Shown here in pieces: positions 1 to 7,081 of a stretch of DNA of 64,000 bases. Within the stretch, counting starts at the first letter, position 1, and each line of letters opens with the position of its first letter. This DNA is from Bacillus sp. CGMCC 1.16541 (GTDB taxonomy: Bacteria > Bacillota > Bacilli > Bacillales > Bacillaceae_H): NCBI RefSeq assembly GCF_003184905.1, contig NZ_KZ821207.1, positions 132,894 through 196,893 of the forward strand. The letters run 5' to 3'. Below the pieces are notes generated by a model, which did not search any database, was not told the DNA's origin, and saw only the letters and a list, made by a program, of their open reading frames with translations. A program made the position numbers and the translations under genes.

Positions 1-516
1 AATCTAGACATTGTCAATTTTTTATTCTTATTTTTAGGAATTCTCCTTCACGGCACACCTCGACGCTTTTTGGAAGCGGTCACAAATGCAGTGAAAGGAG
101 CAAGCGGTATTATTATTCAGTTTCCATTCTATGCAGGTCTAATGGGTATTATGGTCTCATCTGGATTAGCAAACGTCATTTCAGAGGGATTTGTATCCAT
201 CTCAAATAGTGTGACATTCCCAGTCTTTGTTTTTTGGAGTGCAGGAATTGTCAACTTCTTTGTTCCATCAGGAGGAGGGCAATGGGCTGTACAAGCACCG
301 ATTGTGTTAGAAGCAGCTCAAAATCTTGGTGTGCCTGTATCAAAAGCAGCAATGGCAGTTGCTTGGGGAGATGCATGGACAAACTTAATTCAACCGTTCT
401 GGGCATTACCTGCACTTGCCATAGCAGGCTTAAAAGCAAAAGATATCATGGGATACTGTGTCATTCTTCTTTTCGTAACAGGTATTATTATCTCACTAGG
501 GTTTTTAATCGGATAA
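1..516 (+). CDS. Short-chain fatty acid transporter, AtoE family (C-terminal part)
   Basis: The reading frame is open from the first base, so only the last 171 residues are visible and the start lies outside the window. The visible part is very hydrophobic, with about four membrane segments, and carries the features I associate with the AtoE/short-chain fatty acid transporter family: the stretch NFFVPSGGGQWAVQAPI, followed by GDAWTNLIQPFWALP. The likely role is uptake of short-chain fatty acids such as butyrate or acetoacetate across the cytoplasmic membrane. A strong terminator follows directly, so this is the last gene of its transcript. The family call is from sequence memory; the substrate is inferred. 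Confidence 0.85.
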   Translation, partial: NLDIVNFLFLFLGILLHGTPRRFLEAVTNAVKGASGIIIQFPFYAGLMGIMVSSGLANVISEGFVSISNSVTFPVFVFWSAGIVNFFVPSGGGQWAVQAPIVLEAAQNLGVPVSKAAMAVAWGDAWTNLIQPFWALPALAIAGLKAKDIMGYCVILLFVTGIIISLGFLIG

Positions 517-523
517 GAAAAAT

Positions 524-580
524 AAAAGGCTTTCTCGGTAGTAAGGTGTCTCTTACGATGAGAAAGCCTTTTGTTTTTTT
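524..580 (+). terminator. Intrinsic terminator after the fatty acid transporter
   Basis: A 13-bp stem (524-536 pairing with 560-572, core AAAGGCTTTCTC/GAGAAAGCCTTT) is followed by a T-rich tract. It lies just after the stop codon at 514-516 and separates this gene from the purine permease. Confidence 0.9.
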
Positions 581-657
581 TAGTTAGTGGATAATTATGG
601 GTTAATAGCAGAAGAGGAAGTGGAAAAAATAAACGTAAGCAAAATAAAATGTTTTTC

Positions 658-685
658 TTGAAACAATTTTTTATTTTGCTATAAT
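658..685 (+). promoter_or_regulatory. Sigma-A promoter for the purine permease
   Basis: TTGAAA at 658-663 and a perfect TATAAT at 680-685 are separated by 16 bp. The leader from about 692 to the start codon is short, and no purine riboswitch core is visible in it, although purine permease genes in Bacillus often have one. Confidence 0.75.
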
Positions 686-731
686 ATGGTCCGGTGACTC
701 TATTTTGAGATTCACTGGGTGGGTGAGGGAT

Positions 732-758
732 ATGTTGAAAAGAAGGAAGAAGTTTTGA
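732..758 (+). CDS. Possible 8-codon leader peptide
   Basis: An ATG at 732 opens a short frame reading MLKRRKKF and stopping with TGA at 756-758. A purine-rich GAGGGA lies 3-4 bases before the ATG, which is a tight spacing. The stop overlaps the preferred TTG start of the permease (755-757), a geometry compatible with translational coupling. The AAGGAAG inside this frame is also the ribosome binding site of the permease. It may equally be chance; no family evidence is possible at this size. Confidence 0.25.
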   Translation: MLKRRKKF

Positions 759-2053
759 AAGCGTTATTTGAAAAAACATTTCATTTAAAGCAACATGACA
801 CGACGATTAGTAAGGAAAGTGTAGCAGGAGTTGTTTCGTTTCTTTCAATTGTGTATATTATTGCGATTAACTCCGCGATTTTAGCGGATGCAGGTATTCC
901 AATGGAAGCTGGTATTTTCGCTACGGTTGCAACATCTGTGATTGGGTGTTTGTTAATGGCTTTTTGGGCAAATGCACCGCTCATTTTGGTTCCTGGAATG
1001 GGAATTAATGCGTTATTTACGTATACGATGGTGCAATCAATGGGCTTATCATGGCAAGAAGGTTTGGCAGCAGTATTGCTCTCAGGAATTCTATTTGCCC
1101 TACTGGCATTTTCTCGCTTTGCCGGGAAGTTAGTAGAATCGATTCCTCATTCATTGAAAGAAGCAATTACTGTCGGAGTCGGTCTCTTTTTAACGTTTAT
1201 CGGTTTACAAAAAGGTGGCCTCGTTATTCCGAGTGAAACAACTTTTGTTGCATTAGGAAACTTAGCTAGTCCGTTTGTATTGAGTACACTCATTACATTG
1301 GTGATTACGGTTGTCTTATTTATTCGAAATGTACCCGGAAACTTCCTGATAAGTATGGTAGCAGGTACATTTATTGCTATGCTATTTGGTGTGTTGCCTT
1401 CGACAGACTCAACGGAACAAGCTGAAGGAATCACTCAATTCTTTGCAGGATTCAGTGCATTTTCATTCACAGCATTAGGAGAAGTGGCATTTTGGGCAGC
1501 TGTTTTTTCATTGACAATGGTTATTGTTTTTGAAAACATTGGCTTAATTCATGGGCAATTAGGTATGATGAACCAAAATGAAAAGTTTCCTCGGGCGTTT
1601 CAAGCAAATGCTGTATCAGCGATTACGTGTGGACTATTTGGAACGAGTCCAACTGTTTCATCTGTTGAAAGTGCAGCTGGTATTGCATCAGGTGGTCGTA
1701 CTGGATTAACATCACTTGTAACCGGCGCTTTATTTTTAAGTTCATTGCTTTTCATACCATTCATCAAAATGGTTCCAAACAGTGCAATAGCGCCTATTTT
1801 AATTATGATTGGTGGACTAATGATTCAAAACATTAAAAACATCAATTTACAAGACTTATCAGAAGGATTCCCTGCATTTTTAATTATTGCATTAATTCCG
1901 CTCACATACAGTATTGCGGACGGCATTGCATTTGGCTTTATTGCTTATCCAATTTTAAAGGTAGCATTAGGCAAAATGCGAGAGGTATCTGCATTTATGT
2001 ATGGCATTGCGTTTTTATTTTTATTAAATTTTGTTTTACATTATATAGGCTAG
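755..2053 (+). CDS. NCS2-family purine (guanine/hypoxanthine-type) permease
   Basis: A 432-residue polytopic membrane protein of the AzgA/PbuG branch of the NCS2 family, which imports guanine, hypoxanthine or adenine by proton symport. Visible marks are the N-terminal ISKESVAGVVSFLSIVYII, the NAPLILVPGMGINALFTYT segment, and FGTSPTVSSVESAAGIASGG, the family's signature around the transport site. The TTG at 755 is preferred because AAGGAAG lies seven bases upstream and the protein then begins MKALFEKTFHL as relatives do; a GTG at 719 would add 12 unlikely residues. It has its own promoter and terminator, so it is monocistronic. The family is sure; the exact purine is not. Confidence 0.9.
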   Translation: MKALFEKTFHLKQHDTTISKESVAGVVSFLSIVYIIAINSAILADAGIPMEAGIFATVATSVIGCLLMAFWANAPLILVPGMGINALFTYTMVQSMGLSWQEGLAAVLLSGILFALLAFSRFAGKLVESIPHSLKEAITVGVGLFLTFIGLQKGGLVIPSETTFVALGNLASPFVLSTLITLVITVVLFIRNVPGNFLISMVAGTFIAMLFGVLPSTDSTEQAEGITQFFAGFSAFSFTALGEVAFWAAVFSLTMVIVFENIGLIHGQLGMMNQNEKFPRAFQANAVSAITCGLFGTSPTVSSVESAAGIASGGRTGLTSLVTGALFLSSLLFIPFIKMVPNSAIAPILIMIGGLMIQNIKNINLQDLSEGFPAFLIIALIPLTYSIADGIAFGFIAYPILKVALGKMREVSAFMYGIAFLFLLNFVLHYIG

Positions 2054-2061
2054 TTTTTAAG

Positions 2062-2093
2062 AGATATGACCATAATTGGTCGTATCTTTTTTT
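2062..2093 (+). terminator. Intrinsic terminator after purine permease
   Basis: Ten-base stem 2062-2071 with 2078-2087 (AGATATGACC/GGTCGTATCT, one G-U pair), loop of six, then seven T residues. Confidence 0.85.
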
Positions 2094-2180
2094 ATGATTA
2101 ATAATTGTAAAATTCAGTCTAATTTCACATTTTGAGCGTAGAAATGTAAAAGAACTGTACCTAAAGAAGGGGGAAAGAAG

Positions 2181-2555
2181 ATGGGGATTCGTTTGATTAA
2201 AATTTCAGCTGCTTATTTTGCGATTGGAGTATTAATTGGATACTATATGTCCACGGCGCATAACTACGAGTTAACACCTGTGCACGTTCATATTAATTTA
2301 CTTGGATGGACATCGTTAACGTTGGCTGGCATTCTTTATCAGCTATTTCCTACACTTGGTGAAAATAAGCTAGCAAAAGCACACTTTTGGCTTCATAATA
2401 TTGGGTTGCCGGTCATGATGATTGGATTAGCACTTATGATTTTATTACGAAACGAGCAGTTTGTACCGATCGTAGCAATTGGTGGAACGTTCACGGCTCT
2501 TGCGGTTTTGACCTTTTCATTCAATGTTATAAAGAATTTAAAGCCGTCGTCATGA
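2181..2555 (+). CDS. Small four-helix membrane protein resembling a heme-copper oxidase subunit I fragment
   Basis: A 124-residue protein with four predicted membrane segments. The second segment reads HVHINLLGWTSLTLAGILY, followed by QLFPTLG. This resembles the heme-ligand helix of cbb3-type oxidase and nitric oxide reductase large subunits, and similar short Bacillus proteins are often annotated as cytochrome c oxidase subunits. It is far too short to be an oxidase and lacks the copper-site helices, so heme binding or a sensing role is only inference. A GGGGGAAAG ribosome site lies just before the ATG. It stands alone between the purine permease and a small helical protein. Confidence 0.7.
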   Translation: MGIRLIKISAAYFAIGVLIGYYMSTAHNYELTPVHVHINLLGWTSLTLAGILYQLFPTLGENKLAKAHFWLHNIGLPVMMIGLALMILLRNEQFVPIVAIGGTFTALAVLTFSFNVIKNLKPSS

Positions 2556-2660
2556 CGTAACAGGAAAAACTCATGTTCATCTCGAAATAATGAAGTAAGA
2601 AACAAGAATACTGTGTTCTTTTCTTTCATATTAATAGGGTAATTAAGAGGAGGATGAACA

Positions 2661-2924
2661 ATGAGTGAACGTGATCAATTAGTACGTGTAAAAGAGCTAG
2701 CTAGTGAGATTATTCGATTACGCCTTCAAGATTCAGCGGAGTTTAGTGAGCTAGAGTTGAAAAATAACGTTGAATTACTTGCTCGTTCTGTCATTGATTT
2801 GGTCAATATTCAGCTGTCAGAAGATGCTGATACATCCACTTCTTTAAAAGCAACAGTTTGTAAAATGAAAATGGCCTATAATCAAATGGAAAACAGTAAG
2901 AAAAAAGAAGCATTACACTCTTAA
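2661..2924 (+). CDS. Small helical protein of unknown function
   Basis: Eighty-seven residues, no membrane segment or signal peptide, rich in charged residues and probably all-helical. A strong AAGAGGAGG ribosome binding site stands eight bases before the ATG, which makes expression credible. I do not recognise the family. It ends 69 bases before another very small gene on the same strand and the two may share a transcript ending at the terminator near 3148-3194. Confidence 0.65.
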   Translation: MSERDQLVRVKELASEIIRLRLQDSAEFSELELKNNVELLARSVIDLVNIQLSEDADTSTSLKATVCKMKMAYNQMENSKKKEALHS

Positions 2925-2993
2925 TATGAGCACTACTACTTCCATAAACACCTTTTGAATATAAAGCGTTAGAAGGGAAGTGGTTTACTCCAT

Positions 2994-3140
2994 ATGTTTG
3001 AATCGATTGCTTTACTGCTCTTTTCCGCTGTGTTTGTGTTTATTTTCTTTGCAGTGATTTTATTAGTGGTCAATATCCTATTTAGAAAGCGAAAGTTAAC
3101 TGATTCAGAGGAAGAAGAGGTTATGGATGACGATTTATGA
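2994..3140 (+). CDS. Single-pass small membrane protein with acidic tail
   Basis: A 48-residue frame that begins MFESIALLLFSAVFVFIF. A single long hydrophobic segment (about residues 5-29) is followed by a basic patch (FRKRK) and an acidic end (SEEEEVMDDDL). The positive-inside rule puts the tail in the cytoplasm. The GAAGGGAAG ribosome site is about 14 bases upstream, which is wider than usual, so the start is not certain. A bidirectional terminator follows within ten bases of the stop, supporting a real gene. No function can be assigned. Confidence 0.5.
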   Translation: MFESIALLLFSAVFVFIFFAVILLVVNILFRKRKLTDSEEEEVMDDDL

Positions 3141-3147
3141 TAAAGAT

Positions 3148-3194
3148 AAATAAACCAAGCCAAAGCATCTTAAGATACGTGGCTTGGTTTATTT
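3148..3194. terminator. Bidirectional intrinsic terminator
   Basis: A 15-bp perfect stem (3148-3162 with 3180-3194) flanked by A-rich and T-rich arms ends both the rightward small genes and the leftward HAD phosphatase, whose stop codon (3170-3172) lies inside the loop. Confidence 0.9.
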
Positions 3195-3973
3195 TGTTCT
3201 AACACGATATGAGCAGCTTCACTAACCGAATCTACAACGTATGCGGCTTCTTTTTTTACAGCTTCAGGCGCAGTAGCCATTGCAAAGCTATTAGGAGTTA
3301 AACGAAACATAGGGATGTCATTAAAGGAGTCACCGATGCACGCCACTTCTTCAGGTTTTAGTTGCAAATGATCAAGCAATACTTGTATCGCATTACCTTT
3401 ACTAATGTGTTTAGGCATAATATCTAAACATTTAGGAGCAGAGATGTATGTATCAACCTCATCTGGAAATGCTTTTGCTAACTCTTGCTGCAATTCAAAC
3501 AACTGATCATCCTCACCTAAAACAGTAATTTTAGAGGGGCTAAGAGAAAGACCAATTTCTGTTTGCATGTTTGCTTCTACTTCAATTGGAAAAAACATAA
3601 ATTTCTCAATTTGTTCCACGATCTCTGTTTTTTCTTCAACGAAGTTGGTGTTATTCGAGCACACGATCGTCAGTTTATCTGGAAGGTTGGTTAATGAATA
3701 AAGCTTTAATGCGAGTTCATGGTGAAACACTTTCTCATGTAGAGAATGGTTTTCGTTTGTAATCACATAAGCGCCGTTTTGGCTAATGCGGTGGAAAGAA
3801 TCTTTTACGTCACGTGCAATTTTGGTAATTTCATTATCCATTCGTCCAGAAGCTAGACAAATATCAATGTTTTGTTCACGCAACTTCTTTAGTGCATCAA
3901 TGTTATGTTGTTCTACTGCTTTGTTTTCATTTAATAATGTACCGTCTAAGTCACTGACAAATAATTTAATCAT
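3170..3973 (-). CDS. Cof-type HAD-superfamily phosphatase
   Basis: A 267-residue cytosolic hydrolase of the HAD IIB (Cof) group, which removes phosphate from sugar phosphates, nucleotides or cofactors such as FMN. All core motifs are visible: the nucleophile motif DLDGTLL at residues 8-14, the SGR motif near residue 42, the lysine in ISKGNA and the metal-binding GDSFNDIPM. The central part is the C2-type cap that sets substrate choice. The ATG has AAAGGAG ten bases upstream. The gene is alone on its strand. Bacillus genomes have many paralogues, so the substrate cannot be told. Confidence 0.9.
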   Translation of the reverse strand: MIKLFVSDLDGTLLNENKAVEQHNIDALKKLREQNIDICLASGRMDNEITKIARDVKDSFHRISQNGAYVITNENHSLHEKVFHHELALKLYSLTNLPDKLTIVCSNNTNFVEEKTEIVEQIEKFMFFPIEVEANMQTEIGLSLSPSKITVLGEDDQLFELQQELAKAFPDEVDTYISAPKCLDIMPKHISKGNAIQVLLDHLQLKPEEVACIGDSFNDIPMFRLTPNSFAMATAPEAVKKEAAYVVDSVSEAAHIVLEQNKPSHVS

Positions 3974-4067
3974 AAGAACGGAACTCCTTTCTCTTAATGA
4001 AAGATGTCACGTTATCCATTATAAGGAACAGGTAAGTGTCATGCAATTGTGACGTCTTTTCATAACG

Positions 4068-4373
4068 AAAAAAGAGAGTGGGACATAACGAAATGATTCC
4101 TTCTCAAAAACGAACAAGAACGTTTCTGTCATCGTTATGGTACAACAACAAGTTCGTTCCATTTCGCTCGAGCCACTCGCTTTCCGCGGGGAGGAACCTG
4201 AGCCTCCTCGTTCCTGTGGGGTCTCAGCCTTTCCTCTATTTCCCGCAGGAGTCGAGTGTCCTACGCTCCATTCCACTATTCTTTTAAACTTGGTTTTTAA
4301 TCAAAAAATATCCGAACTATAAATAGTTCGGATGTCTTATCGACTGAAACACTTATGTCCCAGCCTCTTTTTT
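4068..4373 (-). repeat. Long inverted-repeat element, copy A, with nested GC-rich module
   Basis: The ends form 21-base imperfect inverted repeats (4068-4088 and 4353-4373, 19 of 21 matching) with the core TGGGACATAA. Read on the minus strand, the element starts inside the cstA stop codon and ends in CTCTCTTTTTT, so the whole element looks like a very long terminator hairpin. Inside is a perfect hairpin TCCGAACTAT/ATAGTTCGGA. A second copy lies at 30649-30864 in the opposite orientation and matches along its length, but lacks the 104 bp at 4170-4273. It fills most of the gap between cstA and the HAD gene. Confidence 0.85.
4170..4273. repeat. Nested GC-rich structured module inside copy A
   Basis: These 104 bases are present in copy A and absent, without other change, from copy B. 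The module is much richer in G and C than its surroundings. It folds on paper: CACTCG 4174-4179 with CGAGTG 4253-4258 as closing stem, and CCTGTGGG 4213-4220 with CCCGCAGG 4242-4249 inside. The sequence GGGGAGGAACCTGAGCCTCC is one I associate with dispersed intergenic repeats of Bacillaceae; that is memory, not a search. Confidence 0.7.
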
Positions 4374-5802
4374 ATGCTGCTTGTGTTGCTACTTTTTGAT
4401 TTTGATGATGACGAATTTGTTTTACGTACCAAATAGCTACTAGTACTGTTAAAGTTGCGCCAATCGCTAATGAAGTGTTGTAGCTTAATTGGAATCCTTC
4501 AGGTGCATAGAAGATATACGTACTTACTACACCTGTCATAAACAAAGCAGGTACACTACAGATCCAGTGATTCTTTGCTTTTTCTAATAAGTAGATAGCA
4601 GCTGTCCATAACATAACAGTTGCAACTAATTGGTTTGTCCATCCAACATAACGCCATAAGAATGAATAGTCGATTGTTGATAAATAAAAAGCAGGGATGG
4701 CAACTGGAATCGTAAATAGTAGAGCCACTTTCCAATTGTTTTGATTTGCTTTTTTACTAACTAAATCTGATAAAATCATGCGAGATGAACGTAGAGCTGT
4801 GTCTCCTGTTGTAATTGGAAGGATAATAACACCTAAGATTGCTAAAATCCCACCTAATGTACCAAGTAGAGAAGTTGAGATTTCATTTACAACTCCAGCT
4901 GGTCCACCTGCTGCTAATGCTTCTTGTAAACCTCCTGTGCCTCCGAAAAATGTCATTCCTGCAGCGGCCCAAATTAATGCGATAATTCCTTCACCAATCA
5001 TTGCACCGTAAAACACTTTTCGTCCGTCACGCTCATTTTGTAACGTACGAGCGACGATAGGACTCTGTGTACAGTGGAAGCCAGAAATAGCTCCACAAGA
5101 GATGGTTACCATTAACAATGGCCAAATTGGTAATTCACCTGGATGTAAGTTCGTAAAGGTTAAGTTCGGAATCGGTTTGTCTACTAAGAAGACAAGTCCA
5201 AATGCGATGGCTACTGCCATAAAGATTAAAACGGCTCCGAAAATTGGATAAATCTTTCCGATGATTTTATTAACAGGTAAGATTGTTGCTAAGATGAAAT
5301 AAGCAAAAATGATAATAAGTGCAGTTAAAAATGGTAAAGATGTGACACTTGAAATTAATTGAGCAGGTCCAGCCGTGAATGCTGCTGCAACTAAAATCAT
5401 AAGAACAAGAGAAACAAGGTTAATAATTGATTTTGCGTATTTTCCTAGATACCGACCTACTAAGCTAGGGTATTGTGCTCCCCCGTGTCGTAATGACATC
5501 ATTCCTGCGAAATAATCATGTACAGCTCCAGCGAAGATTGAGCCAAGTACAATCCAGATAAAAGCGACTGGTCCGTAAAGGGCACCCATAACAGCCCCGA
5601 AGATTGGACCTAAACCAGCTATATTTAACAATTGAATAAGTGAACCTTTCCACCATTTCATTGGAACATAATCAAGTCCATCAGCTTTCTCATAGGCAGG
5701 CGTTTTTCGTGATGCATCGATACCGAAAATTCGCTCAACCACCTTTGCGTAAAAAATATAACCACAGATTAATAGTGCGACTGAAGCGAAAAAGGTTATC
5801 AT
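4372..5802 (-). CDS. cstA: Carbon starvation protein A, peptide/pyruvate transporter
   Basis: A 476-residue protein with many membrane segments belonging to the CstA family, which imports peptides or pyruvate when preferred carbon is short. Typical blocks are the N-terminal AKVVERIFGID, IAGLGPIFGAVMGALYGP, the GAVHDYFAGMMSLRHGG loop and FHCTQSPIVARTLQNE. An ATG 18 bases further upstream is open, but AGGAGG lies nine bases before the inner ATG at 5802, so that one is chosen. Its own promoter and a CodY-like box precede it. The stop codon overlaps the end of the repeat element, which may serve as terminator. Confidence 0.93.
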   Translation of the reverse strand: MITFFASVALLICGYIFYAKVVERIFGIDASRKTPAYEKADGLDYVPMKWWKGSLIQLLNIAGLGPIFGAVMGALYGPVAFIWIVLGSIFAGAVHDYFAGMMSLRHGGAQYPSLVGRYLGKYAKSIINLVSLVLMILVAAAFTAGPAQLISSVTSLPFLTALIIIFAYFILATILPVNKIIGKIYPIFGAVLIFMAVAIAFGLVFLVDKPIPNLTFTNLHPGELPIWPLLMVTISCGAISGFHCTQSPIVARTLQNERDGRKVFYGAMIGEGIIALIWAAAGMTFFGGTGGLQEALAAGGPAGVVNEISTSLLGTLGGILAILGVIILPITTGDTALRSSRMILSDLVSKKANQNNWKVALLFTIPVAIPAFYLSTIDYSFLWRYVGWTNQLVATVMLWTAAIYLLEKAKNHWICSVPALFMTGVVSTYIFYAPEGFQLSYNTSLAIGATLTVLVAIWYVKQIRHHQNQKVATQAA

Positions 5803-5827
5803 GTTGAAGAGCCTCCTCATTTACTAG

Positions 5828-5842
5828 AATTTTTAGAAAATT
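5828..5842. promoter_or_regulatory. CodY-box-like operator in the cstA leader
   Basis: AATTTTTAGAAAATT matches the known CodY consensus AATTTTCWGAAAATT at 14 of 15 positions. It lies about 4-18 bases downstream of the predicted transcription start of cstA, a position suited to blocking early elongation. Binding is an inference. Confidence 0.6.
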
Positions 5843-5852
5843 TAATGTTCTT

Positions 5853-5881
5853 ATCCTAACAAATGTCAGGTGAGTTGACAA
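5853..5881 (-). promoter_or_regulatory. Sigma-A promoter for cstA
   Basis: On the minus strand TTGTCA (5876-5881) and TAGGAT (5853-5858) are 17 bp apart. A small inverted repeat TGTCA...TGACA spans the -35 and spacer and could hold a further regulator. Confidence 0.65.
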
Positions 5882-6060
5882 CCTATTTTTCAGAAAAAAT
5901 AAAAAATATGTCAATTTAAGCAATTACATTCTTGTTTGAGAACAATTTAGATGAATTTGACAAGGTAAAAGTGGATTCTTTTTTGTTTGTTAAAAGAATG
6001 TTCCATTTGAAGAGGTATGTTCATATATTAGTTATTATGATTGATAAAGGAGCAGGTAAG

Positions 6061-6588
6061 TTGAAAAGGAAAAGAAGAAGTTCACTCCTGTGGTGGGCAA
6101 TTATTATCACTTTCGTTCCAATGATGTTTTTTGGTAAAACAACGGCTTTATTCACAGACGAAGTGGTCATTGATGATAATATTTTTTCAACTGCGACATT
6201 GTCGATAGAAGTAACCCCGTCACCCATCTTTAATGTAAGTGATATTGTACCTGGAGATGTTATTCAACGAACTGTCACAGTTCAGAATACGGGTACGGTT
6301 CCATTTTTATACGATGTGACAAATACATCGAGTATGAGTTCATTACTTTGGACAGACGTAACGAATGGTTTACAGCTAGAGGTGAAAGAGGGCTCTACTA
6401 TTTTATATGCTGGTCCAATATCTCAGTTAAATGCCGGACTGTCTCCAATTCAATTGAATAGTGCAGAAACTGACGTATTAACATTTACCGTTACATTGCC
6501 ACAGTCTGCAAACAATACATTTCAGAACCTAACAGAAACGGTTACATTTGATTTTAATGCTGTACAATTAACCGGAGCAAATCGTTAA
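6061..6588 (+). CDS. TasA/camelysin-like exported protein
   Basis: A 175-residue secreted protein resembling the TasA/camelysin (M73) family, proteins processed by SipW-type signal peptidases and, for TasA, assembled into biofilm fibres. The N-terminus is a basic patch (KRKRR), a hydrophobic segment and FFGKTTALFTDEVVIDDN, the usual cleavage region of the family. The rest is beta-rich with repeated NTGT/TVTVQN-like strands. The TTG at 6061 has AAAGGAG eight bases upstream; the longer open frame starting at 5932 has no such signal. It is the first gene of a three-gene locus with sipW 19 bases downstream. It is shorter than TasA (about 260 residues), so fibre formation is not assured. Confidence 0.8.
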   Translation: MKRKRRSSLLWWAIIITFVPMMFFGKTTALFTDEVVIDDNIFSTATLSIEVTPSPIFNVSDIVPGDVIQRTVTVQNTGTVPFLYDVTNTSSMSSLLWTDVTNGLQLEVKEGSTILYAGPISQLNAGLSPIQLNSAETDVLTFTVTLPQSANNTFQNLTETVTFDFNAVQLTGANR

Positions 6589-6607
6589 ATAAGGAGATGG
6601 TCAAACA

Positions 6608-7081
6608 ATGAAACATCTTCCGCTCATTAGTTTACTGTTCTCTATTTGCTTACTGATTTCATTTGGAATCACACTTTTGATGGGGTGGAACTTTCATATT
6701 GTCGTGACAGATAGCATGCGTCCAACAATGGAAAAAGGTTCAGTAGCCATTACGAAACCTGTTAGTCAAGCGAAAGAAGAGGAGTTAGTTGGTGAAATTA
6801 TTTTATTTCAACATCAGCAAGTTCATCAAAACGTTATGCACCGAGTGGAAAGAACAGACCTTAACGAAGAAGGCTCTTTTTCTTTTGTAACAAAAGGAGA
6901 TGCAAACCGAGTTGAAGATCATCTGACCATTAAGTTAGAAGACATCGATGGTGTGTATGTTGCTCACATTCCAGTTATAGGGTATGTTGCTTTTCTCATT
7001 CAAAAGTATTGGCTGATTATAGTAGGTGCCTTTTTAATTACGATGTTATATACGTATCAAAAAAAAAGACGAGATACGTAG
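6608..7081 (+). CDS. sipW: SipW-type (ER-type) signal peptidase I
   Basis: A 157-residue membrane peptidase that removes signal peptides of TasA-like proteins. Two membrane anchors are visible, at residues 7-27 and near 128-148. The active serine lies in VTDSMRPTM; the family's catalytic histidine is in NVMHRV and an aspartate in KGDANR, the Ser-His arrangement of the SipW/ER type instead of the Ser-Lys pair of ordinary bacterial type I enzymes. AAGGAG stands before the ATG. It follows its likely substrate. The 3' end runs through nine adenines into the next frame, which it overlaps. Confidence 0.9.
   Translation: MKHLPLISLLFSICLLISFGITLLMGWNFHIVVTDSMRPTMEKGSVAITKPVSQAKEEELVGEIILFQHQQVHQNVMHRVERTDLNEEGSFSFVTKGDANRVEDHLTIKLEDIDGVYVAHIPVIGYVAFLIQKYWLIIVGAFLITMLYTYQKKRRDT

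Noticed and set aside
581-754. Purine riboswitch expected before a purine permease
   Set aside because: None of the conserved aptamer core was found; the leader from the promoter is only about 60 bases.
756-769. CcpA cre-like sequence at the purine permease start (TGAAAGCGTTATTT)
   Set aside because: Left half fits well but the last bases do not, and it lies in coding sequence.
4078-4322. Open frames across repeat copy A on both strands
   Set aside because: They arise from the GC-rich module and the inverted repeats and have no ribosome sites or family resemblance.
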